DNA of 64,000 bases from Chlamydomonas sphaeroides (taxonomy: Eukaryota; Chlorophyta; Chlorophyceae; Chlamydomonadales; Chlamydomonadaceae). The position numbers were made by a program, and so were the translations under genes. Below the pieces are notes generated by a model. That model saw nothing but the letters and a program-made list of their open reading frames with translations, searched no databases and was not told the origin of the DNA. Where the stretch lies: contig BDDC01000233.1 in NCBI GenBank assembly GCA_001662425.1, positions 19,405 to 83,404 of the forward strand, read 5' to 3'. Shown here in pieces: positions 1-12,293 of this stretch; positions within the stretch are counted from its first letter, which is position 1, and every line of letters begins with the position of its first letter.

Positions 1-1458
1 GTGGTGTTCAACATCAGCGGCCGCGAGGTGCGGAAACACACACACACAGACGCCCTGGGGGATTGGCTAACAAGCCAATCCCCCAGGGCGTCGCGTGTCG
101 GGTATATGTTGATTATTACGAACACACACACAATTCCCCAGGGTGTCGTGTGTCGGGCATATGTTGATTATTACGAACACACACGAGCCCAGGGGAGCGC
201 ACGGCACGCTCTGCTGCTCGGCTTGGCCCCATCACAGCCGCAGATGGCGTACACGGCCGTACGCGTACACGCCCTCGCACGCCTCACCCACCCACGGACA
301 CACGCTTTCCCCGATCGTTCCGTTCCCCGCCCGTTCCTCCTCCCCATCTCCCCTCCACATCTCAGGGCGACGACGTGGAGCGCCAGGTGGTGGATACGCC
401 GGGCTCCGCGCTTACGCGCCGGCCGCTGGTGGTGCTGGTGAACAAGAACTCGGCCTCCGCCAGCGAGATCCTAAGCGGCGCGCTGCACGACAACCACCGC
501 GCCGTCATCGTGGGCGACACCGCCACGTACGGCAAGGGCCGCATCCAGTCGGTCTTCGAATTGCAGGTGGGCGGCCGATGGGGCGGGCGGGAGTGAGGGA
601 GGGCGTTCATTTGCCGCCACGCTCATGACACTCATCTTGACATGCTCGACAACAGCAGCAGCGGCCTTGGCGCTCGTGTGTCGTCGCGGCTGACGGCCGC
701 ACCATCTGTGGCCCCCAGTGTGCTGCCCCTGCGACCCATGGATGCCCGGCATGCGGGAGTGCGAGCACGCGCTTCCGGCCTGCACGCAGAGCTCCTAGGC
801 TGTACCGCCGCTGCGCATGGTCACGAACCCGTCGCCTCGTGTGCCCCGTACTGCGGCCTCGCAGGACGGCTCCGCGCTGTTCGTGACGGTGGCGCGCTAC
901 CAGACGCCCGCCGGCACCGACATTGACAAAGTTGGCATCGTGCCTGACCGCTCCTGCGCGCTGCCGGCGGCCGGCGAGGAGGGCAGCTCCTTCATGTCGG
1001 GTGAGGCCGCGGCCGCCGTGCGTTGGGCGGTTGTAGCGGACCAGGGTGGTCGTGGTGACGGATTGGGTTGAACGGATCAAATGACCGAGCGGGGCGATGT
1101 CTTTGTTACTTGGCGTCGGGGGCGCGAGGCCAGGCCTGAGGCCGCCCTGCGCATCGAGTAGGCTCGGGTGGGCCCTAGCGGCCTAGCTCGCGCTCGCCTA
1201 TATCCTTTTTCCCCTCCCGCACCCGCTTACTCCCTCCTCCCAACTGCCTCCCTTCCCCCAGGCCTGCCCATGGTCCCCGGCAGCGAGGAGGCGCTGCTCG
1301 AGTCGCTGCTAAACGACACGTGCGTCGTGGCCGCGCGCGACGTGCTGAGCAGCGAGGTGGCGATGGTGGCGAACGCGGCCACCATTGCGGCCGACATCGT
1401 GCGGCCCATTTGGGGCCCGTTCGGCGGCAGCAGCAGCAGCGGCGGCCTGGTGCGCTGA
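1..1458 (+). CDS. CTPA: C-terminal processing peptidase (CtpA/D1-type, S41), 3' part
   Basis: Serine protease of family S41. In plastids CtpA removes the C-terminal extension of the photosystem II D1 precursor in the thylakoid lumen. Four exons are visible: 1-27 (its 5' part lies outside the window), 366-566, 865-1000 and 1262-1458 (TGA). All junctions are GT-AG and phase-consistent. The catalytic block is intact in exon 2: the NKNSASASEIL motif carries the nucleophilic Ser, and YGKGRIQSV, about 24 residues later, carries the general-base Lys. Exon 3 encodes the typical RYQTPAGTDIDKVGIVPD segment. The C-terminal tail (exon 4) ends in a short Ser/Gly run. The N-terminal half, including the PDZ domain and any bipartite transit peptide, is missing, so plastid location is inferred from the family. 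A mitochondrial or other S41 paralogue cannot be excluded. Confidence 0.92.
49..92. repeat. Perfect 20-bp inverted repeat (hairpin) in first visible CTPA intron
   Basis: The arms at 49-68 and 73-92 are exact reverse complements separated by the 4-nt loop AACA. The hairpin lies just inside the intron that starts at 28. Confidence 0.95.
82..194. repeat. Tandem repeat, 51-55 bp period, in CTPA intron
   Basis: Two full units, starting near 82 and 137 and each beginning CCCAGGG, share the core TATGTTGATTATTACGAACA with few differences. A third CCCAGGG start is at 188. The first unit overlaps the right arm of the hairpin at 49-92. Confidence 0.9.
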
Positions 1459-3175
1459 TAGGAGGCGCGGAGGAGCCATAAGCCCGGCGGCCGCGTGAGC
1501 TGGCGGCGGCGGCGGCAGCACAGCGGTGTCAGCTGCTGTTCGGTTGGAGCGAGCGGCGCGGCGGAGGGAGCCGTGGCCGGCGGCCCGCCCGTGGCCGGGC
1601 GGGCAGGTAGCGGTGGGCGCCGTGGCCTTTGCGGGGCGGCGATGGCACGCGAGTGAGGCGCCGCAACGCGGGTTGGCAGCGTGTCGGCTGGCGGCGCCCG
1701 GCGGGACCATGTGTCCTGCGGCCGGTGGGCTGGCTGCCTGCGCTACTGGACTTGGGATGAGAAGGGGCGCTGTCGTGTGCGCACTTAGGCCGCGTGACGC
1801 GGCGACTCGGGGCCGCACGCAATGTGCGGTCCAAATACATTCTTTCTTTGCGCCCCAACGTCTGGTGGTGGGCTGTGACGGGCTGGGGGTTGTACCGGGC
1901 ACGGCGGGTGGCAGATCCAGCTGGTCGGTGGTTTTGTGTGGGTGCGTCTGCGTGTGTGTGCACGATAGCGCCGCGGCCAGAACCCCTGCCGACACGTCCT
2001 ATGCGGGCCCCTCTGGCAAGCGGCGAGGCACCGGCATGTGGCTGAGGCACGAACCTTGCGACTTGGCGTCAAAGGGCTGTGCTAGGCGCAGCGGGTCGAT
2101 TGCGTGAACGGCTGCGGGACGCCTCCTACAGCCTTGCAGGGCCGCCGGCCGGTGGTGCTTACGTGTGGTGTGGGGGTGCAGCCCCAAACAGGCCACGGCT
2201 GCATCCGCCACCTTGGTTTAGTCCTTCGTTAGTCGTAGTACGGCTGCTGGTTGGTTGCTGGTTGGTTTCATGTGTGTTGGGGTCCGCGCGCCTTTCGGTG
2301 CAGGAGAGAGTAGAGCAAGGGCGCAGGGCCGCTGCGGGCCGCCGGCTTGCCTCCGCGCATACGTCGGCGGCTCGTGCGTCGGCGTGGCCTTGTCCCTTGC
2401 GTATCTATCAACATCATCATCATCAAACGTTTGAGACGAGTGCTGCCCACTTACTACACCGGTGGCGTCCAGAGGTTTGTCGGTTTGGTTTGGTTGAGGG
2501 CGTGTGGTGCTACTGCCGAGTGCCGCAGCGGCGGACGGAGGAATGAATGTACATGAGGCGCTATTCGAGTGGCGGAAAAGGTTTGAGGCTGAGCCGCATT
2601 TTATCATGGCTCTCGCAACACGGACCTATCGAGGTGTTGCGCAGTTGCGCTGTCGTGCAAGAGCGAGGGGCGGATCGGAGCCCGCGTGCGGGCGCCTAGC
2701 GGGCTGGCAATAGCGAGCCGCCCGCTGGGGACGCCGCGACCGGTTGTCTCTCTCGGACGAAAGAGAAGACTACACAAGACACGTCCATTTATGCGCTTCG
2801 CGGTGTCTATGGGTGCGGAAAAGGCGTGCCGGGGCTATTGCAGTTGGTCCTCGAGGCGACTGGTGCTTGTGTGGGGGGGGTGGGCGCCGGGGGCGTGCTC
2901 CGGCCTATGCCGGCGCCGCGCCTCTGCCGGGCCCCGTAGTGCCCCCGTGTACTATCATGTACCAATCCCTTGCACGTGCGGCGGCCGCTGCCTAGCGGCA
3001 GAGCATGCAGTCGGCCGGTTGGGCCGGGGCGCGCACCCGCGACCGGCCCCCCACACTGCATGTACTCGCTGTTCGGTGGCAGCAGGCCTGCTGGCTTGCT
3101 GCGGTGGTGCTCATCGTTACCTTGTTGGTTGGGCGCTGCACGCTGGTGGCGCATGGCCGCATGCGCATCCTTGCT
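1459..3175 (+). other. Presumed long 3' UTR / intergenic, no gene seen
   Basis: No reading frame here resembles a known protein. The first TGTAA on the plus strand after the CTPA stop is at 3176, so this may be an unusually long 3' UTR of about 1.7 kb, or 3' UTR plus intergenic DNA. It holds a short run of CAT/ATC triplets near 2410-2425. Confidence 0.4.
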
Positions 3176-3180
3176 TGTAA
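3176..3180 (+). terminator. Candidate polyadenylation signal TGTAA (CTPA)
   Basis: TGTAA is the usual polyadenylation signal of volvocine algae. This is the first copy downstream of the CTPA stop, but it is distant (1.7 kb). Confidence 0.35.
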
Positions 3181-3484
3181 GCCCCATTGCCTTGTCTGGC
3201 AGGCTCCTGGAATGATGTGCCGCCGTGGCGTGCACTCGGGGTGAGCCAGGCAGTGAGCAGCCCAACCGTCGTGGCGGCGCAGGGTGCCGGGCTCCTACCG
3301 TACCAGCTGCCGTTGCAAAGCTTTGGGCGTGTTGAGGCCCTTATGGTCCTCCCTGAAGAAGACCGCCAGGAGATCAGGGAAGAGACCGCTGGGACCAAGG
3401 TTGGAAGGTAAAGCGTCGGCTCCCGATAAGCTTTCGTTAGCCACAAGCCCCGCAAAGCAGATACTCGCTCTGAAAGCCAGTACT

Positions 3485-3701
3485 ATGGGCCCTCAAGGGA
3501 AGACCACAAGCAAGTCAACCGGTCGGGAGCGGTGCGTGCAGGCAGGTGCAGGACGGTGCAGGGTGTGCCGGGGAGTTGGCGTCGTGAGCCAGACTCTCAC
3601 ATCAAAGCAACACCACCTTGACCGTGACGCCCACAAGGCCAAGATCTCGGAGGCCCTGCGGGGCACGAAGCGCACCGACGCCACCAAGGCCAAGATCTCG
3701 G
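3485..3701 (+). CDS. NUMOD3-repeat protein, 5' fragment cut by gap
   Basis: The reading frame is open into the gap. It encodes a basic, Ser/Lys-rich N-terminus and then two copies of a short module, (H/T)KAKISEALRGTKRTD and TKAKIS, which resembles the NUMOD3 modular DNA-binding motif known from homing endonucleases and from plant and algal nuclear genes. The first in-frame ATG is at 3485. The open frame continues upstream to about 3284 without another ATG, so more 5' exons or an intron in the 3525-3600 stretch are possible. The second repeat is broken off by the gap at 3702, so the number of repeats and any catalytic domain are unknown. The family call rests on the repeat pattern only. Confidence 0.5.
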
Positions 3702-4095
3702 NNNNNNNNNNNNNNNNNNNNNNNNNNNNNNNNNNNNNNNNNNNNNNNNNNNNNNNNNNNNNNNNNNNNNNNNNNNNNNNNNNNNNNNNNNNNNNNNNNN
3801 NNNNNNNNNNNNNNNNNNNNNNNNNNNNNNNNNNNNNNNNNNNNNNNNNNNNNNNNNNNNNNNNNNNNNNNNNNNNNNNNNNNNNNNNNNNNNNNNNNNN
3901 NNNNNNNNNNNNNNNNNNNNNNNNNNNNNNNNNNNNNNNNNNNNNNNNNNNNNNNNNNNNNNNNNNNNNNNNNNNNNNNNNNNNNNNNNNNNNNNNNNNN
4001 NNNNNNNNNNNNNNNNNNNNNNNNNNNNNNNNNNNNNNNNNNNNNNNNNNNNNNNNNNNNNNNNNNNNNNNNNNNNNNNNNNNNNNNNNNNNNNN
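3702..4095. other. Assembly gap (394 N)
   Basis: Run of N. It begins inside a repeated coding module, so the missing DNA probably contains further NUMOD3-like repeats. Confidence 1.
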
Positions 4096-5015
4096 GCAGC
4101 GGAGCCGAGGAGGATTAGCGGGTGCCGGCAGGGAGGGCTGCGGCTCGTTGGGTGGCGAGCGGGCAGCAGTGCTGCGCAGGATGGCGCTGAGGGGTGTGAG
4201 GTTGGGCAGGACGAGGGGAATGTGGCACGTTGGGCCGGGGGCCGGGGTACGAGCGGCGCTGACGTGTTCTAAGGGCTGGATAAACCAGGGCGCAGGCTTG
4301 CCCTAGGCGGAAGGCTGATGTCAATAGCGGGTTGGCAACGTGAGTACCTCGCAGGCGGTGCTGGCGGCAGGGGATGGAGGCAGAGTAACAAACGGCTGCG
4401 TAGGCAGGCCCTGCCCGGCAGGACTGGAGGTGCTGGCCTACGGGACGTGCCTGGCAAAGGCTGCTGCGAAGTGCTCACCGGATCAGAGGCTGCCGTGCTG
4501 TAATGACGGCGCATTCAAGACGGGACACGGGAGCTGGTACAGCGCCGTCGCTCCAGCCCACCTGCTGTGTGCGGACCGCGGGCGCTCTGTGCTGGCAGCG
4601 GGCAATGCCGACCGCCGCTGTACTGCACAAACATCAGGTAGGGCATGGTACGGGCAGGTTGTATTATTTCCGCGCTGCGTTGCAAGGACCAGCGGCCACA
4701 CCCACGCCTTGGCAAGGCCTATCTTGCACAGCCGTACGCCTTCCTTCCGAGGAACCTCACCCAGCCAGCCAGCCCATCCGATATACACGGCAAAGCGCTA
4801 CGCTGTCCATACGAAATGCTGGGACCCCTTGCCCTGCCAGCTGACCTACCCAGTCAGATCACACCGCGAACCCACTCGGATCACACGCAAGCCCACACCG
4901 CGAGCTACCTAGCCTAGTCTCGGCTGCTCCGCCCGCTTCTTGTTCTCACGATGTCAGCATGCCACACGTCAGGCCGCCGCCGCTCGGCACACCCGTCAAG
5001 CCCATGCAAAGGCCA
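4096..5015. other. Region after gap; possible 3' end of the NUMOD3 gene and kinesin 3' UTR
   Basis: No recognisable protein. A plus-strand frame remains open to a TAG at 4304-4306, and a TGTAA follows at 4499-4503, which would suit the 3' end of the gap-spanning gene. The kinesin mRNA on the minus strand should end somewhere here too, but I see no minus-strand TGTAA. Confidence 0.35.
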
Positions 5016-8000
5016 CTAGGCGTACGTTGGCCGCCCGCGCGCCGACAGCGGCGTTGTGGCCCCGACGACCGCCGCCCCGGCGGGGCTCGCGCCAGTGCCC
5101 GGGTGCGGCGGCGGAAGCGGCGGCGCCTGCCCGCGCGCGGCCGCCAGCGGCGTGCCGTAGTTGCCGACCGCCGTGACCGTCGCCAGGCCACGGGCCATGG
5201 GGCCCAGGCCGTCTGCGCCCCCCGCCGGCGAGGTGCAGCTGCTCGCCGCCAGGCCGGGCCCGTTCTGCGACGCGGCGTGCGGGTGCTGGTGCTGGTGCGG
5301 CTGCAGCTGGCGAGGCGTGGCGCCGCCCGCCTGCGGCCCCGGCAGCGGCCCGCCGACAGCCTGCGCGCCGGCCGCCAGCGGCGAGTGCTGCGGCATGCCC
5401 GGCGGCCGGCTGGGCCCCGGGTTCTCGCGAGAGAGGAACGACCCCACGCGTCCGGCCAGGTTGGCGAAGAGGCTGCTGGACTGCCGGCGGGGCGTGACGC
5501 CGCCGCCACCCGGCGCGCCGCCGGGGTTCATGTAGAAGCCCGCCGAGGTGGCTCCCGAGGATGTGGGCGCGCCGCCGCCGGTGGGCGTCAAGCTCTTGCG
5601 GGGGCGCGGCGTGGTCACGCGGCGCACGAGCGTGCTCACCAGCGCGCCCACGTGCGTGGGCCGGGCGACGGCTGGGGGTGCAGAAGAAGCGGGCGGGCGG
5701 AAGGGCGGCGATGTCAGCGGGAGGAGGCACGAACATGGGCGCTGCGGTGGGCTGCGTGAAGCCCCGGGCGAGGGTTTCCGCCCGCATGCCCTCTCACCCT
5801 CAGCCGTGTTGCCGAACACGAGCTGCATGAACTGCTCCGTGGCGTCCGGGCCCGCCAGCGCGCACACCACTTGCGCGCACGCCTCCATGCCGACTGTGGG
5901 GCGTCGGGATGCAGGCAGGGAGGATCCGTGTCAGCATCAACCTAAATCCTATGCAAGTCCAACCGTCCGCCGAAATGCCACCGCGACCCTTGGTCTTGTG
6001 CACCCAGCTGCGGGCCGTACCCTGGTCCTTGGTGTTGGCGGGGTCCCACAGCCTGCGGACCAGCTGAAGCTTGCGGCCCTTCGACATGGGCCGCACGCCC
6101 CAGTACTCAAAAAGGCTCTCCCGCTCGCGCTCATCGTACGCGTGGCGCACCGCCTGCGCCAGCACCTTGCGCTCCAGCTGCAATCAGGGCGCGAGACACA
6201 TAAAGGACAAGGCCGGTTTTGAAAGGCGCGCTAGCGTGTAGACGTCATGGCAGCCCCGCCGACGTGGCTTCGGCAAGGTTGCTGCTGGCGACCGTTGCGG
6301 ATGCGGCGCCGCACCTCTAGCGCTCGCTTGTGCTTCTCCAGCGGCTTGCTGCGCGTGAACACGTCACGGTCCTGCTCCCGCTGGATCTGCTCCAGGCGGT
6401 GCTTGAGGCGGCGCTCCTCCATCTGGAGGTACAGCAGCTCCTTGCTGCGGAACAGCAGGTAGAAGCGGCTGCGATACACCAGCGGCACGTGCAGCTTGTG
6501 CCACAGGTCGCAGATCTGAGACAGCAGTGCCTGTGGTGGGGCACAAGAAAAAGGGCAGGACGGGCGCAGGAGCTGATCAGTGCCTTTAGATAAGCCTGGA
6601 GACCTATGGAGGTGAGGCTGCACATGGACGGCAGCATAGCGCGGGCGCGGAAGGCGAGTGCAGCTCGTGCGCCGGGAGCACACCTCCGAGGTGGGCTCGC
6701 TCGCCCAGTCGTCGTCGTCGTCAATGAAGGCGGGGGCCTCTGTAGCACCAGAGGCGTGAAGGCGGGGGCAGACGTGGCTGAGGGCGTGCTATGAATACTG
6801 TAGACGTCATGCGCCGACGTCAAGCGTACGCAAGCTGCATGACGCACCTGACCCGGGCTGCTGCTGCTGCAGCAGCGCCACCTGCTGCAGGGCCTGCTGC
6901 GCCGCCGCCTGTGCGCGCTGCTGCTGCAGCAGCGCCGCCTGCGCTCGCATCTTGGCCTGCGCTGCCTCGTACTGAGCCTGGTCGCGCTCCGCCTGCGGGG
7001 TCAGGCAGCAGGATAGGCGATGAGCGGGGATGCTGCTGAATTGCTAGACTCGTAACGCTAGGCTCATCCCAGTGCAGTTCCGTAAAAGCGATAGTCTGTC
7101 CGCAGATAAGCGCTGAGCCAGGCCAGCGGCTCTCACGGGCTGTCACCTCCCCAAAGGCCCCTGCCACGGGTAGCGGCGTGGGCTAGCCGTATGCGTGCCC
7201 TCCAGAGCAAAGGCTCCCCCTCACCTCCAGCTGCGCGATATAGGCGTCCTTTTGATCCGCCTCCTTAAGGGCGGCCTCCAGCTGCAGCACCTGTTGACAA
7301 GTCACGGCAAGTCACGGCTGGTCGGCGCAAAGCCCTGCCCTAGCTGCCCGTTACAAAGCCCCCTGCAGTGCCAGCAAATGCGTTTGCGACCCTGGCACCA
7401 TGGAGCCCAACCCAGCGGTACAGATGCAGGTGCGGACGGGAAAGTGCGCTGCGCTGCGCAGTGCCCCGAACCTCCACCGCCGCCGCCTTGGCGCGCACCT
7501 GCTTGATGAGCAGCAGCTTCTGCACGCTCAGCCTGTCCACGCGCTCCTGCGTCTCCTCAAACATGCAGCGGTAGTGATCCATGGCCTGCCGCATGGCGTC
7601 CACGTCGGCCTGCGCCTGTTGCCGGAAGCCGGCCTGGAGGCGGGACACCTCAGCCCCATACCTGCACAAAGGGCGAGGGCAACAGCCGCCCTTCGATGCA
7701 GGCGTAGCATGCATCCTGGCTCGGCGCCAGCGGTATAAGGTATGTGTCGCTCCGCCCGGGTGCAAGGAGCCCACGGCCCTGCACCGTTGCGGACTACGCG
7801 GCGCGCCGTAAGCATGCAGCCTTCGGTGCGACGGCGCGAAACCCTATGTCGACGACGCCAAGGGGCCACTGGCGCAGGGGCCGGACGCACCAGGCGTGGA
7901 TTGCGTCCTTCTCGCGGCCAATGATGCGCTTGGCGCGATCCGTGTCCCAGCGCAGCAGCGCGCCGCGGCTGCTGGCGCTAGCGGTGCGGCGCCCGCCCGA

Positions 8001-11000
8001 CATGGGCTCCCCGTCCGAGGCCTGCATGGACAGCGACGGCGTGCGCATGCGGCGAAGGCCCAGGTCGTCCGCCTCGCCCGCCTCCGCATCTACGCCAGGC
8101 CGCGGGCTGGGGGTGGAAAGGGCGGCAGCATGGAGGGCAGATGTTGGGTCAGGCACCGTGGCCGGTCAATGCGATGGTCTTGTCAGGAACTGGCGAGGAC
8201 AGAAGTGGTCGCAGCAGGTGCATGCGCTGCGGGAGCGAGGGCGTACCTCGCGGTGGGTTGTTGCTGCTGCCCTGGCGCAGCGCCAACGCTCGCATACATG
8301 GCAGCCCTGCGCGCTCGGCTGTTGGGCGTGCCCGTAGCGGCAGGCGCCGCTGCGGGTGGAGCGTCAGCAGGCGCCACCGCCCCTGCCGTGGCTGCAGCCG
8401 TCGCCGCGGCCGCTTGGCGGGGCGATGTGAGCAGCGTCGGGCGCGGCGACTTGACGACCGCCGCGGCGGCCTCCTCGTCGACGCCCGCAAGCAGCGCCCG
8501 CGGCAGCTTGCTGCCGCTGAAGCGCGCCGGGCTGCGGGCCGGCCCGCTGGCCGTGGTCTTGGTTGCTTGCTGCACGGCAGCGGGCGAGTCGTAGCGCTGA
8601 GCGCTGGTGGCCTCGCCGTCGTTGCGCTCCGCTGCGTCCTCATCTCCCTCCTCCACAGCGTCAGCCTCCTGCATGGCCCAGAAAGAGCAGAGTCATGCAA
8701 ATGCGCACTACGCTGGTAGCTTCCCGAAATCCCTGCAACAGAGCACCCTTGCTCATATCATGTTTAGCCCTCCCACCTGCAGCGCGGTAGTGAGCCGTTG
8801 GATCACGTTCTCCTCCTCCGAGTCAAGCCCTGCACACCCAGCAGGCCACGGTGCGTCACATGTGGCATCACTGAGCAGGCGACTCGTGCTTACGTGCACG
8901 ACTGCATAACCCATCCCTGTCGCCGTGTCCGCTAAACCAAGCTGTGCGCCCACCATACGCACACATGCGGCGCGCCCGACCCCACCTGGCGTGTCCACCG
9001 GGGCGCCCAGCTGCGTCACCCTGCCCTGTAGCGACTCGATGGCCTGGTGCGCCTGCAGCTGGATGGCCTGCAGGCGCTGCAGGCGGGCCACCTCCGAGCG
9101 GATTACACTGATCAGCTCGCCCTGCTCCGGCGCGTCCTCCGCCGCCGCTTCGGCGTCGGGTGGCGACGACGGCATCGGCGCAAACTCGTCGGCTGGCGCG
9201 GCCTCAGGCGCCAGGGCCGGCGGCGCGGCGCTGCTAGCTGCTTGTGCAGGGGCTGGTGCGGCGGCCGGGGGCGGTGTGCCGTTAGCAGAGGGGACGGACC
9301 CCTGCTGGCGCTGCTCCATGTTGCGCAGCAGATCTGATAGCTGCGCCAGGAGTCGGTCCGCCGTCTCAGGCGTGGCGCTAGCCGCCGCCGCCACTGCGGC
9401 AGCGGCGGCGGGCTGCTGGCTGTAGCAGCGGACCTCTGCCTGCAGCGCCGATAGCGCGGCCTGCGCCTTGGGGCCCTCGGGCGCCTGCGGCCACGCGAGT
9501 ACAATGCTCGTCAGCCATCGAAACTTCACCGCTGGCGCTCATGCGTGTCACCTTGTCACTGACAACCGCAGCGCCATCCCGATTCATCGAAGGCAACCAA
9601 CCAAGGCAACATGACACTGTCCCACCTGCAGCTTGTCGATCTCGTTGTGCAGGTTGAAGCCCGGCGCCGCGACCGAGCTAGCGGCGCCTGCAGCCTGCCC
9701 GACGCCCAGGCTCGTCGCCGCGCGGCCGAAGCCCGGTCGCGACGCCAACGGCTCGCCGCCGAGCTTGTTGACAGCCTCCCGCACGCCCGGCGGCAGAAGG
9801 TAGTCCAGCAGCAGGCGGCCGGGGTGGGCCACGGAGGCGCCCAGGCCCAACTTGGCGGCCTTGCTGGCGCTGGGCCGCTCGCGGGGGTCCAGCGGCGAGG
9901 AGGTGCTGGGGTTCCAGGACGCGCGCACCGACATGCCCACTGCGCCGCGCGCCTGGCTGCCTAGCGGGCCCAGGCCGCCGGCCACCGAGGTGTTGAACGC
10001 GTCCAGGTCGTCAAAGCTGCGGCGCAGGCCCTGGTGGAAAGGAATAGCAATGGAGGACGGGGACCGTGAGGTGGCTAGAGGGATGGTGGGGGTGCGGTGG
10101 CCTGGCAGCGACGGCTACCGCCAGTTGGGAGAGGGTTATGGTTTGGGGTCGAGAAGTGAGTGGGGGCGGGGGGTGGCGTCCTCACCGGTGCGGGGCTGCC
10201 GGTGCCGCCACGGATGATGAACTTCTCCACCTGGTTCAGGCGGCGCTCCAGCGCGGCGCGCTCCTGCTCCGCCCTCAACACCTGCACAGGGCGCAACGCT
10301 CCGCCGTCAGCTTTAGAGCGGGTGCAGGGGCTGCCTGCAGGTGATAAGCCCACCTGCTCCTCCTTGGCCCTCAGCTCGGCGTCCTTCTCCGCGAGCAGCT
10401 GCTTGGTGCCCTGCCGCGAGCTGCGCTCCGGGCGGTCCATCTTGGCCTACACGGGCACGCCATTTCGGCACGACCCTCAGGCAACTCTGAGCGCCAGGCA
10501 TGGCGCTGTGCCCCCTGACCTCTCTGACCCCGCATACGCTGCTCATAGGCTTTCGGTTGCTCCCTTGCCCTTCGTCTCACCAGCTTCTTGCGCAGCTCCG
10601 TGATCTCCACCTCCATCTTCCGGATGAGGGCCTGCTCGTCGCGCACCTCGTTCAGTTTCGGCCGCATTGTCACGGCCTTAGCGTGGTTGGCGAAGTGCAG
10701 CGCCGCGCGGCTGTTCTCCACCGAGCCTGCCGAGCAAAACACATAGCTCAAGACAAGGGTTTGGGAAGGGAGGAACTGCACATCGGGTTGGCACCGTGGC
10801 CTTTCGTGATACGCACCCGACGCGGGCGACAGGTTGCACACGATGGCCATGCGCGAGTTGCCGGCGAGCGAGGGCTGCAGGATGCGGGTCAGGTTGGACT
10901 CGCGGTACGGAGCGCGCTCGCGCTTGCCCAGCGAGCGGATGACCTTGCCCAGCGTGAGGAGGCTGACGTTGATGCTGCTGGCCTGTGGATACGCGTTGCA

Positions 11001-12293
11001 GGCCGCTGTGTCAAGTGCTTGCGCAGGCAGCACACGCGCTGCACTACAAGCTGGGTATGCGGTGCGGCTCCCCGGCGCCGTTCCATCCAGTCCTATCCAC
11101 CGTGCTGCAACGTCATGCCTGACGATGCAGAAGACGTGCAGAAGACGCGCAGAAACCGCACCTCCCGCTGGCGCGTCCTCTCTCGGTCGGCGTCGTCAGT
11201 CAGGCTGGCCTGAGTCATGCGCTCCGAGCCGGCCAGATCCACGAAGTTGATGGTCGACAGCACCGGCGCCAGCACGCGCCTGCCGCCGTCGCTGCCGCCT
11301 TCACCAGAGGACTCGTCGCCGGAGAGGCTGTCGTCCTCGTCCTCGTCTGCGCAGCAGAGGCGGGCCCTGTGCTCGCAGCGGGTTCGCGACGCGGAGTGCA
11401 GCGATGCATGCGGCATCAAACGCACCGGACTCCGCGACCGCTGGCCTGCTCTCCACATACAGGCGCACAACGAGGTGCGAGCGGCTGCTTTGGTGGTTCG
11501 CCTTGGTCTCCCGCACCTGCGCCAGGGTGGGCAGCATCGGGGACGGGGTTCACGACCAGCGAGAAGTCGCCTGACAACGACGGGCGAGCAGCCGCCCGAC
11601 GTGCGAAGGAAGCCCCCGACCAACGCCAAGCCCTGGCGAGCAACCTTGCCCCCCCACCTGCCGGCGGCCCTCAATGGTCTTGAGCATCCTCACGAGGTGC
11701 TCCTCCGACTCGATGCTCTGCTCGGTGAGGTCCACCACGACGGGCCCCTTTTCCTTGTCCTCGCAGATGGTCAGGTTGGTGTCCGCCTCCACAAACAGGT
11801 CGTGCACAACCTCATTGTACACCTCGATGGCGGACATCTTGAGCACAAAGTCTCGGTCTCGTGTGCGGGCTATATGCACAAAGATATCCTTCGCGGCGTG
11901 CCGCATGACGGAGCGCATGGTCGTGGTCTTGCCAGAGCCCGTCTGGCCGTAGGCAAATAACGTGCAGTTGTAGCCTTCCATCGCCGACCGGACCATAGGC
12001 TGCGCTGCAGCTGTGTAAACCTCGTCGGAGTCGCAGCTGTCGGCGAAGACCCGGTCATACTGGTACGTGCTCTGCTGGTAAGAGTTCTTCTCCTCAGCGA
12101 GGCACATGAGCGTGCCCTGGCTCGGCCCAGGGCGCCACGCGATAGTCTCCTTTGCGTCCGCCTCCTGTCGCAACAGCGGGCGAATGCGGACGCCCACCCA
12201 AACCTTCTCCTGTAGCTCTGAGGCTGTCGTGTTAATGCTCCTGGGAGTGTCCATCGGGCTGGGCTGGTGCTGCCCCAGCTGGGACGTTGCCAT
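5016..12293 (-). CDS. Kinesin-7, NACK/HINKEL type
   Basis: Plus-end-directed microtubule motor. Plant NACK1/HINKEL drives cytokinesis by delivering a MAPKKK to the division plane. Exons: 12293-11658, 11516-11426, 11346-11162, 10982-10817, 10726-10581, 10446-10354, 10281-10186, 10030-9626, 9484-8986, 8829-8777, 8668-8247, 8106-7891, 7661-7499, 7290-7225, 6992-6848, 6739-6684, 6530-6315, 6177-6021, 5893-5798, 5671-5016; all phases agree and give about 1520 aa. The N-terminal motor has the P-loop GQTGSGKTTT (116-125), switch I NHQSSRSH (219-226) and switch II VDLAGSER (about 276-283), with an acidic Ser/Gly-rich insertion between the switches. Gln-rich coiled coils and Ala/Pro-rich linkers follow. 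The C-terminal part (LWHKLHVPLVYRSRFYLLFR, then RESLFEYWGV and LQLVRRLWDP) matches the C-terminal domain specific to plant NACK kinesins. A Pro/Gly-rich tail ends the protein. The exon 13 donor could instead lie 36 nt further on. The gene is divergent from the SLC1 gene. Confidence 0.92.
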
